Shown in pieces: positions 53,454 through 64,000 of a stretch of DNA of 64,000 nt (positions are counted from its first letter, which is position 1; every line of letters begins with the position of its first letter). The stretch lies in contig NC_135223.1 of assembly GCF_052324685.1 (NCBI RefSeq), forward strand, positions 5,450,821 to 5,514,820. The letters run 5' to 3'. The notes under the pieces are model-generated. The model did no database searches and was not told the DNA's origin. It saw only the letters and a program-made list of their open reading frames with translations. The translations under genes were made by a program, and so were the position numbers. This stretch comes from Brachyhypopomus gauderio. Its lineage: Eukaryota; Chordata; Actinopteri; Gymnotiformes; Hypopomidae.

Positions 53454-55250
53454 GCGTGCGTGCACTTGCCCACACCCTTGTGTACACTCCTCTGTCTTAG
53501 ACCAGTGTAGACTCACTTCCCCCCTAAGAGGAAGTGACCTCACCCCCACGTGCACCTCTCCGTTTGGAAAATGATGTGTTCAGGTACCGGGTGAGTAACT
53601 CACTTCTGTCCTCAGGGCAAGTCCATGTCTGGCTCTTCTAAGAGCTGTGGCGTTGTGGTTTCAGTCAACAAAGCACGAGGAAACTAACATGTCCGCCGAT
53701 ATTGTGTGAATTGTGTTTGTTTACACACTTCTTCTAAATCCAGCTTAAATCCAGCTTAATCCAGCTTAATCCATCTGAAGTTCCTCCCTTCGAACGGCGT
53801 GATCTTCCTTTACGTTGAGCCGTTGCCCCCTGGAGCTCCTGTCATGATTTTGAAGGACGTCCATGTCCTACAAACCCAGACGTGAACTCTTAGCCTGCGG
53901 TGTGGTAATGGCAGTGTCGTCATTTATTTGTTTTAACCGTGCCTTAAGTGATGATTTATTACTTAACTGCAGGATCTATAACCCATGCGTACGCTTCCAT
54001 TGGCTTTTAACTTACTAAGCATGCTTCTTGCTTGTCGTATTTAAAATAGAGTGTATGTTGATCTGTCAAAATTGGAGTTCTTGCCACTGGCTTATCTCTG
54101 CTAAAGTCACTCGAGAATCTCTATTGTTCTATTGTCCATTAATTCTTCCTTAATACTTTAAATGTCTAACAAGCATATTTCTCATAACACTTCCTCTTCC
54201 TTCATCAGTCATCTGTATATGTGTGTTAGATTTGTGGCCCCGCCCAGTTTACTAAGTGATGAATCAAGATCCAGTCTTGTGACCTCAACACTCGGAGCCA
54301 GTGTTCTCCGTGTATCCCCGAAACGTAGCCCCAGTCTGGAGCAGTGACGGTGAGATTAAAAGAGCTGGTTATCGAGGGACACAGGGTACTTATTTACGAC
54401 TGCCATGTGCACTTTGACAGCTCAGGGTAAAGATGCACTTCCGTGAGCTCGGGGGACGGGCTAAGGGACAGTGTCCCCTCTCCTTCACATCGCCTGACAG
54501 GTGCGTTTTATTTCCGTAAGCAGAAGTCGTTAAGCACTCGGCTGTGGTTGGCTGGAGCCACGGTGGGCTGGCTGCCCGGCATCGGTCTTAGCTCGGTCGT
54601 GGATCTAATTGCCGTGCCAACGGTGATTCACTGCTGAAAAATCCTTTATGGGCTCAATTATCTGGCTCTGGGAGACTGGCGCATTCATTTCTAAAGCTCG
54701 AGCAAATTTGACTGATCATAAAATGAAACCTGTTCATATTTAACCAGCCGTGGATTATTTCTGATTATACTGATTATGGGTTAAAACAGATTAGGAGATG
54801 CCTTGGGCCGTGTTAAAGCATGTGTTCAAGAATCATCTTCTCCAGCCTGCCGATCCCAGAGCGCCCGTTTTCCCAAAACCCGACCCGTTCCTGGAAGTCT
54901 GTACGTGTCGGGCCTGCCTCGTCTTTCATCTGCAAGCCGATCAACTGACACTGACACATATATTCTGGCTGTAGAAAGGCAGCATCATGAATCAGTCATT
55001 TCCTGTTGGACCAGTTGAAGGACCTCAACTCTGCTCGACGGTAATGAGGAGCGCGAGATAGCGTTCAACGCAGATGTCTCTTTTTGAATTCCTTCATTGT
55101 GGTGGATCCACTCAGTAGGGTTTTTTTGTCTCCCTCTCCTCCCATGGTATGTGCCACCCATCATAATTCCTCAGGATTGAAGAGAGAAGGCCAACCGAAA
55201 TCTCAGAGCACGGGGGTGTACCAGATATCTGCGCAGAGTTAGGCAGCGGG

Positions 55251-55291
<41 letters not shown>

Positions 55292-56319
55292 CAGAGCACC
55301 CTATTCTTGTATATTGTCATTGCTTCATACTGATTTTGCTCCCTCACACACCAGTGGTCTCATATAGCCTAAGAAGCGCACTACCCTTACCACAATAAGC
55401 CCTAAGAATTCAGTTTTCAGTGTCACATACATCAAAGTCTCTTTCAATATGTAGAAACCCTGGTGCCATCTCCATCAAATTACACATTACATTTAGCCTT
55501 CGGGTGCAATGTGTTTATGAACCTTTCTGTTTACCTACTGCAGTTTGGTGAAGGGTCTTCTGTAGTCAGCCCCGCCCCTGAACTTTAAATGTTTCCCAGC
55601 CCTGATACCGAACCTCACAACTGAGACTAATGACCTTTGAACGTGATGAGGTTGATAGCCTAAGAAAGTGGCTCTCGCTTCTCTCTCTGCCTTCCACTCA
55701 TGGCACAGTGTGGCCGTTTGAAAAGCGGCTGGAATCAAACCCTGTCTCCTTTCTCTTCGAGCCTTTCTTTCCACCACCTGCTTCTCCTACATCTGCTGCT
55801 CGGGACAAACACACCGCGATGCGCCTTGAATACATTTACCATTATGAGCTGAACAATATGACCTGGTTTCCGATTTCTCGTGGAAGCCCCTTTTGTGTTT
55901 CCTTACGCTAGCCTGTATGCTTTCAGCTTATAAACTCCTTGTCCAGGTGACTGAAGAATCGATTTTTAATGCCTGCTGCTCCTACTTGTCCAGCTGATGT
56001 GTAAACGGAGGTGACTCTAGAGGTGATGTCATACCTTGGCAAAAGCCATAGTTGGTGTTTTGTTGCTTCCCTTTCACTCTTTGCTGAGTGGGACGGGCTA
56101 TGAGAGGGGGCGTGGCTGTAATTTACTTTGACCTTTGTGTGGTTTCCTTTGAGTCAGAGAGCATTCTGGCTGGTTACCCTACACCCGTGGTACTACAGGC
56201 TCCTGTGCTGAAGATGCAGCCCTGACTGCTGGTGAAAACCCAGTACGCACCTGGTTGTAACGTTGCTTGTTGCCTGGTGTAACGTTGCTGTTACCTCGGG
56301 CTACCTCCGTTACCTCAGG

Positions 56320-56560
56320 AGCCAGGCCAGGTGGAGGGGTGGGGGGTAAGGAACCAAGCCAGGTGGAGAGGTGGGGGGTAAAGAACCAATCCAGGTGGAG
56401 AGGTGGAGGGTAAAGAATCAAGCCAGGTGGAGAGGTGGGGGGTAAAGAACCAATCCAGGTGGAGAGGTGGAGGGTAAAGAACCAGGCCACGTGGAGACGT
56501 ATGGGGTAAAGAACCAGGCCAGCTGGAGACGTGGGGGGTAAAAAACCAGGTCAGGTGTGG
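56320..56560. repeat. 32-bp minisatellite
   Basis: About seven copies of a unit with CAGGTGGAGAGGTGGGGGGT followed by AAAGAACCAAGC. Confidence 0.93.
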
Positions 56561-58213
56561 AGGTTGGAGAAGAGAACCCTGCCTCCTTTCTTTCTGCCCC
56601 TGCCTCCCTGAGGTTTGCACTAAAGAGCAAAGCACTGTGGGCCATCATAAGAGCTCGAATGTGGCCCAAGTAAGTAATTTTTTACGTTTAAGGGGCCTGC
56701 CGAATGTGACGTTTGGCGTGAAAAGGAGAAAGTTCTTCCCCACATCACTCCTCCACGGGCGGTAAACGTCTGCCTCTACTGAGGCCTGCGGGTGATGAAG
56801 GAGCACATGCAGGGACGGCTGATTACTGCTGAGAAAATGTTCGTTTACTGCACATGATATCACCTCATCACAAGGAACCCTTGGCAAAAATTTTTTTTCT
56901 TCCTTCCTCCAGTCCATGCAGGCTGTGATCTGACCCATTGAGCCAACCTTTCATTTCCTGGTTTGACTGCATCAATTTCCTGTTTAGAGAATAAGGAACT
57001 TGTCAGATAAATAAGACGTTATTGTTGTCAAATGTGCCAAAATCTCACACTGTGCAATTTGGGTGCCAAAAGACGTCAGATATCTGTTTGCATATTGCTT
57101 TTGTTCGGTTCACCTTCAGTACTCACAGGATCACTTCGTTACAGAGACTCTGTAAGAGACCCTTTGTGTCACGGGGAGGATTTCAAATGTTAATTTGGCC
57201 ATATCTAAAATGAACACATTTAGCCAATGCTAAAATGTCTCCAAGTGTACGTTCTTTGGCCTACAGTAGATCTGAAGTGTTTCTCTAAACATTCCCGACG
57301 ATCAGATTAGCGTTAGCTTTCAAAGACCTGCCACTGGCCTGTTCAGGAGCAAACACAAATGGTGCTATCTGTACTCTGGATCTGAAGGAGGGATTTCCTC
57401 CCGCCTGCCACCCCTGCTGCTATTCTCAGTGGTTTGGTCCCCTGGCATCCCCGTTGGCCCCTGGCAGTGGGCCAGTCCTCTGTGGAGAAGGAGCTGGTGG
57501 GTGCTGGGTAGTGTATTCATATAACTAGCTGGTTCTGAGATCAAGACATAATTGGTCTCTTTCTCAGATCTGGGATATGTTTCCCTGACCTGTGTTTTAA
57601 CCCGGACCAGCTTAATGGTGGGACTAGTAAACTGGTCTGGGATCTGCAAGCTGTACCGAGTGCGTTATCTCACTGGCAGGGCTCTTACAAAGGCGTTCCT
57701 GTGTGGCTGTGCGAGGCACGCTCTGTGCTCCAAAAGCCCTTTTGTGAGTTGGGAGAGGCAGAGAAGAGGCGGCTACTCACGCCTGCGCTGTGTCTCCGCA
57801 CAATGGGACGGCACAGAAAGGACACTGTCCAACTGTCCTGCGGCACAATGAGACACGCTCGTCGTTTTCAGCGTTTGTAATCGGAGTGCTTTGACCTGAG
57901 ACTGCAAAAATGGAGTCCAACAAGAATTACCAGCAGCCGAGTTGATCACCCCGCACCTGGTGTCACCTGGACAACGCTTTAAAACATGGTTAAAGAGCAC
58001 GAGGTTTTCTGCGGGATTTTCCTGCAATCTCTGTTCTAAAGGAACGTGTTTTCTCAGTCCGTCCCTCCGCTGCATGCCGTGTTCGTGTCGATCCGATCTG
58101 ACTGGATCAGGGAACGGCATCAGGTTTCATTGTGATGCCATTGTTTGCGCTCAAGCCTGCTGCCAGCTGCTGTTTGCAAACATCCTAGTTGTGTTAGAAG
58201 CTCAGAAATCACA

Positions 58214-58345
58214 GGAGCTGCACGATATATGGTTTATTTGTTATCACGATATTGACTTTTACAATACTGATATTGTAGTATGCTCTATAATTATTTACCA
58301 AAGTGTGTGTGTCTGTGTGTGTGTGTGTGTCGTACGCTGTGAGCA
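58214..58345. mobile_element. partial copy of AGCTGCACGATAT repeat
   Basis: GAGCTGCACGATATATGG followed by TTATCACGATATTGAC-like sequence resembles the element at 16075. No second terminus was identified. Confidence 0.3.
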
Positions 58346-60598
58346 GGCTGTTGAATCTCTTTAATAAAAGTCATGAAATTCACATGATCCAAAACTTCAG
58401 GCAGGATTTTAACATAAATCATCCTGTGTGTGTTTATATTTCAAGCCATCCTGCAATATGTAACAATATAAGTGCAATTAGTTTCTTTTGCACTGTTTGA
58501 TTATTTAGTACAATTCATACTACTATATATCATTTATTACATTTGTTACCTTTTGAAATATTCATATTGCAGAGAAATAATATATGACTGAGTAACATTT
58601 CTCTAATTGTTTATTGAGGACTTTTGCACAAGGACCAGGAGGGAGTTATTTCCTTTTCTGTTTAACGAAAGACCCGTAGCACAAACTCGATCCCCAACAG
58701 GCAAAAGATCCAGACAGGGCTCCATGTTTCCTTGTATGCATGGTGTCTGCTTTGGGGACCCGCACCTGGGCAGTTTGGACCCGCACGGGGTCCTGTGGCC
58801 AACATGGACTCCACATATGCAGCAGGGCTGTATCAGTCAGATCAGAAATGTTGGGTACATGATTAGGTTATGATTTTACTCCTGTTCATTTATTTATTTC
58901 CATTTAGACTTCATTGAAAAGATCAAAGGTCAGAGGGGGGGGGGTGTCAAAAAGCTGAAGTTTCTATTAAGTCGAGCTTGTAAAGTTACAATAAACATTT
59001 TAAACAGCTTTAAACATTTTAGGAATGAGTCGAGCTTGTTTCCTCTGTCTATTCTTTCATGAGCAGGAACTGTGTGATAAATGTTAGCTGTCTTCATCAT
59101 GTCTGATTCAGTTGTCCTTTACACTGTCAGTAGACCATATGGTGTTTACATCAATACAGTGTGCTCTACCGCCGTGGCTCACGGACCATTGCGTTTGCAC
59201 GTTCTGGTGATACGGATCCTCCGAAGATTCAGAGAGACGTTTTCATTCACACGTGCAGACCGAGGCAGTAGCTGGGAGCAGAGGAGGAGGTGGACGTCTG
59301 TCCAGGGTCTTGCCGGCGGACGCTGTCTCTACCCTGGGGGACAGGGAGCAGCTTTTATAACTCACCTGGTGTCACAGGTAGAGTGAAGTGTTTGTGACAC
59401 TGAGGTCATGGGTTCAGCCCGAGTGGCGTAGGCAGTTGTAATGATATAGTTTGTTCTGGAGAAGGGTACTTGATCGCGTTTGTTTTTAAGGCGGTGGAAG
59501 AATCTTAGAACATATGCAATGCCTGGTTTGGAGAACACACCAAATGCAGTGACAGCCTGCAGCCTGCCTAACATGACATACGAGAATACGAGAAACATTA
59601 GATCGACATTAAAGTGACAATAAACAAAGATGAAAAGAAAAAAATAGCTGAAATGTATAGTTAAGCATTTATATATGTATTTTATTAGTGTTCTGGCACT
59701 CTTTGTATATTTAAATCTTCAAGCATCCGTTCGTTGTGCAGTGCAACACTCTTCAGCGTCTGGCCAAAGAGGCTGCAGGTGAATATTCTCTTATAATCAC
59801 TCATTCACTGTATTAATTTCACATTTTGTTAATGTGCAAAACAACCAAGACTTTCAAACTGAAACTGTTGATGCTTTTATCTGACCCCACATTTATGACC
59901 CCACAGTTATGACCTCACAGTTATGACCTCACAGTTACAGTACTATTTGAGCTCTGGAGAGTTGAGCCCTTTGCTCAACAGTGGCAGCTTGGCACCCTAA
60001 CCTCTCAGGTACCACTGCTCACCATGGTTACAATGCTTCTCAACCAATCAGATTGTGACATTGGAACAAGCATTCTACCGTCCACTATACACACCACGGC
60101 CCCTTACTCCATTTGAGGAAAAATGACGAAGGATCGAAGGATGGAGTGACCCAGAAAAACCCAGAATAATCTAGAATAATCCATTATCTCTGGAACAAGC
60201 CAACGCTGTGTTGTTTTATGTTGTTGTTGTTGCACTTTTGCTGTATGTTTCTTTGAGAAAATCCTCTCATGTGCAAAGCGGCGAGGAACACACGATGGAG
60301 AAATTCTCAGTGGAGCAGATGGAGCAGGAATTAATGGTGCTCCTTCAGACAAAAGAAAGATGGAGGATTTCCGGATCCTGCCGGGATTCTCCGTGCGCTG
60401 AATTAGTGGCGTCTGCTTGTGCCATGTTCCTGGCAGTAGTTTCTGTGGAAGTAGGTTAATATGAAGAGCCAGAAAGCATTGAGGCATACACACACACACA
60501 CACACACACACAAGTGGATGAGGTTCCCAGACACACACCCGGCTTTGGAGCTGTTGGTTGAATGGTGTGTCATCTAGCCTGCAGGCCTGACCGTCTGT

Positions 60599-60631
<33 letters not shown>

Positions 60632-60744
60632 TGAGTGGTGTTTTTCCCCCAACACTCAATCAAGTGGCCCAACGAAAGCCACCCAACATATTTCTCCTGT
60701 GCTCCTGTAAGCCGGCCAGTCATGGCAGACGTGGATGAGCAGGA

Positions 60745-61075
60745 TGACGCTGACAGCATGACGGTGGTCATGGTCCAGAACCTCCAGCATGACGGTGGTC
60801 ATGGTCCAGAACCTCCAGCATGACGGTGGTCATGGTCCAGAACCTCCAGCATGATGGTGGTCATGGCCCAGAACCTCCAGCATGACTGTGGTCATGGTCC
60901 AGAACCTCCAGCATGATGGTGGTCATGGTCCAGAACCTCCAGCATGACGGTGGTCATGGTCCAGAACCTCCAGCATGACTGTGGTCATGGTCCAGAACCT
61001 CCAGCATGACGGTGGTCATGGTCCAGTACCTCCAGCATGACGGTGGTCATGGTCCAGAACCTCCAGCATGTTCCA
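60745..61075. repeat. 31-bp minisatellite, about 10 copies
   Basis: Unit ATGACGGTGGTCATGGTCCA plus GAACCTCCAGC, repeated nearly perfectly. Confidence 0.96.
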
Positions 61076-61521
61076 GCGTTTGGCCACGGCTTCTGGACAA
61101 AATGAGTCCTAATCCATTCTTGACCAGTCGGTCATGCATCAGTAGTTCAAAGAAACAGATACATTTTTAATTTCCGTCTGATCTGGTCAGTTTAGGGGAT
61201 GACTCTGGTAACCATATTTGGCTTCATGAAGCTTTATGCAGCTATGGGTCCCTTCCTGGGTAACGGTTTCGATTCTTGTTGAATGTGGACCAGTCTACTC
61301 ACCGCTGCCCCAGCTGTCTGGAGTTGGTACTACCGTTTGAAACGGCTCACCCACGGGAGACGGTTAGGCTCAGTGAGCATCGTGACGCCACATTACTCAC
61401 ACTATTGCTCATTCTCTTCATAATGAGAGACCCGTGAGCAGACCTACATGGTAAAACATCTGAGCTTGTTCACGAGGTTTGGATCCTCCTCCCCCCCTTG
61501 AGGCAACGTGGCGGTTGACTG

Positions 61522-61535
61522 GCGCCCCCTGCTGG
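61522..61535 (-). promoter_or_regulatory. CTCF-like motif
   Basis: The minus strand reads CCAGCAGGGGGCGC, a consensus-quality CTCF core. A second motif of similar form lies at 63142-63156. Confidence 0.35.
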
Positions 61536-61690
61536 GGAACCGAGACCTCGGTGTGGCATTAGTGCCATCAGCCACGTCTGAGAGGGGGCTGTAACCATGG
61601 AAACAGCCGTGGATGGTGTGGAATTGGGAGTGCAGGTTCGACAATGAGGAAAATCTGTGGCTTTGGGGGGAATTGTGGTAAAAGGGCATA

Positions 61691-61730
<40 letters not shown>

Positions 61731-61863
61731 TGCACATACACTATAGTGGCTTCAAACTGACACTCTTATGAAGGCACCTAAAATAAACACACGTGCTCTC
61801 ACACACTTGTGCCTGTGCTCTCCTGAGTGTTCAAGAGCTATGCCATTATGTGTCCCTCCATTA

Positions 61864-61873
61864 CTGTGTGTGT

Positions 61874-61904
<31 letters not shown>

Positions 61905-62620
61905 GGGGGGGGGCAGGATGTGTTTGTGGGGTGAGTGCTTGTGGGGGTTGGGTGTGTGTGTGTGTGGGGTGGGATGTGTTTGTGGGGGGTGTGTGAGAGT
62001 GTGTGTGTGTGTGGGGGGGGGGGCGGGATGTGTTTGTGGGGGGGTGAGTGCTTGTGGGGGGTTTGGTGTGTGTGTGTGGGGGCGGGATGTGTTTGTAGGG
62101 TGTGTGTGTTGGGGTGGGGGTTGTGTAGGGGTGTGCGTGTGTGTGTGGGGCAGGATGTGTTTGTGGGGGGGTGAGTGCTTGTGGGGGGTTTGGTGTGTGT
62201 GTGTTGGGGCGGGATGTGTTTGTGGGGGTGTGAATGCTTGTGTGTGTGTGTGTGTGTTGGGGGTATGTGTATGTATGTGTGGGTTGGAGGTGGGGGTGTT
62301 GGGGGGGTAGGTGTATGTATGTTTGTGTGAGGGGTGGTATGTGTTGGGGGTATGTATATGTATGTGTGTGAGGGGTGGTGTGTGTTGGAGGTGGGGGTGT
62401 TGGGGGGGGTATGTGTATGTATGTCTGTGTGAGGGGTGGTGTGTGTTGGAGGTGGGGGTGTTGGGGGGGTAGGTGTATGTATGTTTGTGTGAGGGGTGGT
62501 ATGTGTTGGGGGTATGTATATGTATGTGTGTGTGAGGGGTGGTGTGTGTTGGAGGTGGGGGTGTTGGGGGGGTATGTGTATGTATGTGTGTGTGTGAGGG
62601 GTGGTGTGTGTTTCCACATG
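61864..62620. repeat. G-rich GT/GGGG minisatellite, G-quadruplex prone
   Basis: GTGTGTGGGGG-type units with a run of about 25 G near 61889-61914, alternating with TATGTGTATGTATG blocks after 62260. The 330-codon Thr/His/Pro frame on the minus strand is a repeat artefact. Confidence 0.95.
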
Positions 62621-62978
62621 TCTCAGATAAGACTACCTTAGACCAATCTCCAGTACTGCCATCAGGAGACAAATGATTGGCTGTTTGACCACAGCAGGGG
62701 GAGGAGCATCTGACATACTGACACACCTCCACACACAACAACAATATTTGGCACGTTGATGTATTTGTCTAGTCTCCTTATGAGACTCATAAAATGTTTA
62801 TATACTGACATCATTACCAAAACCTCAAATGTTAGCATGCCTGAGACTGTTGTGCACTATTAGACTAGGGTATGTCTGGCAGTGCTTCTGTGATTAGTAC
62901 TTCAGGAATTATAACTGCCCCCCCCCCCCCCCCCTCTCTCTCTCTCTGTCTCCTTCCCTCCCTCTTTCTTTCCCTCCC

Positions 62979-63018
<40 letters not shown>

Positions 63019-64000
63019 CTTAAAACTGCTCAGTCAGTCAGAATGTTCTGGTGTTAATGGGACAGAGGTATGGTCTTTTGATGGTCTTTTGATCACCTGG
63101 CCTTTTTTGGTGGTAAGAAACCTCCAGCACATGGCGTCTACAGCGCCCCCTGGAGGCCGGCTTTCACCATGTGCCAATTGCTTCCTGCTAGTTCTGTTTT
63201 CCATTAATCTCCACACTCACTCAAGATCGATTCATTCTCACTCGTTTCCGCTTGGTCATCACCCCCCTACACACACAGACACACACACACACACACACAC
63301 ACACTCTTTCTGTCCTCTACTCTGGTGTTGTGCCACATCACAAAGAAAAAGAATGATTCATTTATTCATTTACCCATTCACTCTCCATTCCTTTCTCCCT
63401 CCCCCTCTCTCTCTATCTCTATCTCTCTGTCTCATGGCTCCTTCAGGCCTCATGGCAGAAGCTAATTTCAGAACATTCTGATTCGACTGTATGACCTCAT
63501 TTGAGTTCAGCATGATGATTCCTGACCTAATTTAGATCTTTTGAATCACTCAAAAAAAAAAACAGCTAAGAGGAATCCTGGCAATCTCTCCCCCCATTAA
63601 AATAAAAGACCTGTTGATCTAATATTGAATCACAGAGCAACTGGATGTTTAATCTGGTCTTTCCTTCTGAAGAATGCCTTTATTTAGAGAGCGTTTGGGA
63701 AATGGAGACCTTCTTACGGGCAGTCAGGTCACGCTTTGTTTATTCTTGTCTGTCCTTTCAAATTTACCTTCCTTCAGCTATTGATTGGACATTAATCCAG
63801 TCGATAAGTTGGGAAAGAGCCATTTTGCTGGAGGTTATCAGATCAGACAGATGGATGGGAGAGAGATTGTCAGTGAATGATTAAGGAATCAATGGGATGA
63901 GGAGAAGTTTTTTTTAAGTTAGATAGTTCCCTCAGAAGGGCTTTTATTTTGTAACATTTAATGGTGGTTTCATGGCCTCCAGCCCATGGTTCTTCAACTG
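62621..64000. other. right edge, no gene recognised
   Basis: Contains poly(C) plus (CT)n at 62919-62950, (AC)n at 62983-63017 and 63277-63305, and otherwise unremarkable sequence. Confidence 0.45.

Noticed and set aside
59752..59777. Short splice-bounded segment (after GTGCAG, before GTGAAT)
   Set aside because: No homology to CARMIL and too short to support alone.
61752..62744. 330-codon minus-strand frame and its companions
   Set aside because: Low-complexity translation of a GT/G-rich array, open in several frames.

Overview
The window looks like vertebrate, most probably teleost fish, nuclear DNA. Its genes are split into small exons with GT-AG introns. It is rich in (CA)n, (GA)n and GC-rich minisatellites. 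It also carries Tc1/IS630-type transposons, hAT-like MITEs and LTR-retrotransposon copies of the kind common in fish. Only three protein-coding host genes can be supported, all on the + strand. Most of the remaining sequence is intron, intergenic DNA and repeats, and nearly all other long open frames are repeat artefacts.

Gene 1 (about 10.4-26.4 kb) is osteoprotegerin, tnfrsf11b, in five coding exons (10448-10462, 15656-16022, 17689-17895, 19339-19563, 25223-25614). The spliced CDS has 402 codons including stop, giving a 401-residue protein, which is the length I recall for human OPG. It has TNFR cysteine-rich domains followed by two death-domain-like modules. Intron 1 holds a ~1 kb GC-rich minisatellite. 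Intron 4 holds a striking 2.4 kb, 28-bp satellite (~86 copies) and a solo LTR with a target-site duplication.

Gene 2 (about 33.6-35.2 kb) lies 8 kb downstream in the same orientation. It is a second soluble decoy-type TNF receptor that best resembles TNFRSF6B/DcR3, with four coding exons and 278 residues. Its first coding exon appears to consist of the ATG alone. The two genes share their exon plan (a tiny signal-peptide exon, then phase-1 introns), so the pair reads as a tandem decoy-receptor cluster. Between them sit two non-autonomous LTR elements, one encoding an unrecognised 371-residue protein with a duplicated module.

Gene 3 begins at 44.64 kb. Exons 1 (44640-44679) and 2 (48871-48968) encode the N-terminus of a CARMIL1/LRRC16A-type capping-protein regulator, and the rest must lie beyond the right edge. 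Its intron 1 contains a Tc1-like transposon with a frameshifted transposase. Upstream are two decayed IS630/Tc1-like transposases (38.2-40.7 kb) and CTCF-like motifs. From 49 to 64 kb the window is intronic or intergenic sequence dominated by minisatellites.

The 1-10 kb segment has no gene I can recognise. Homology statements come from recalled family features, because no database search was possible.
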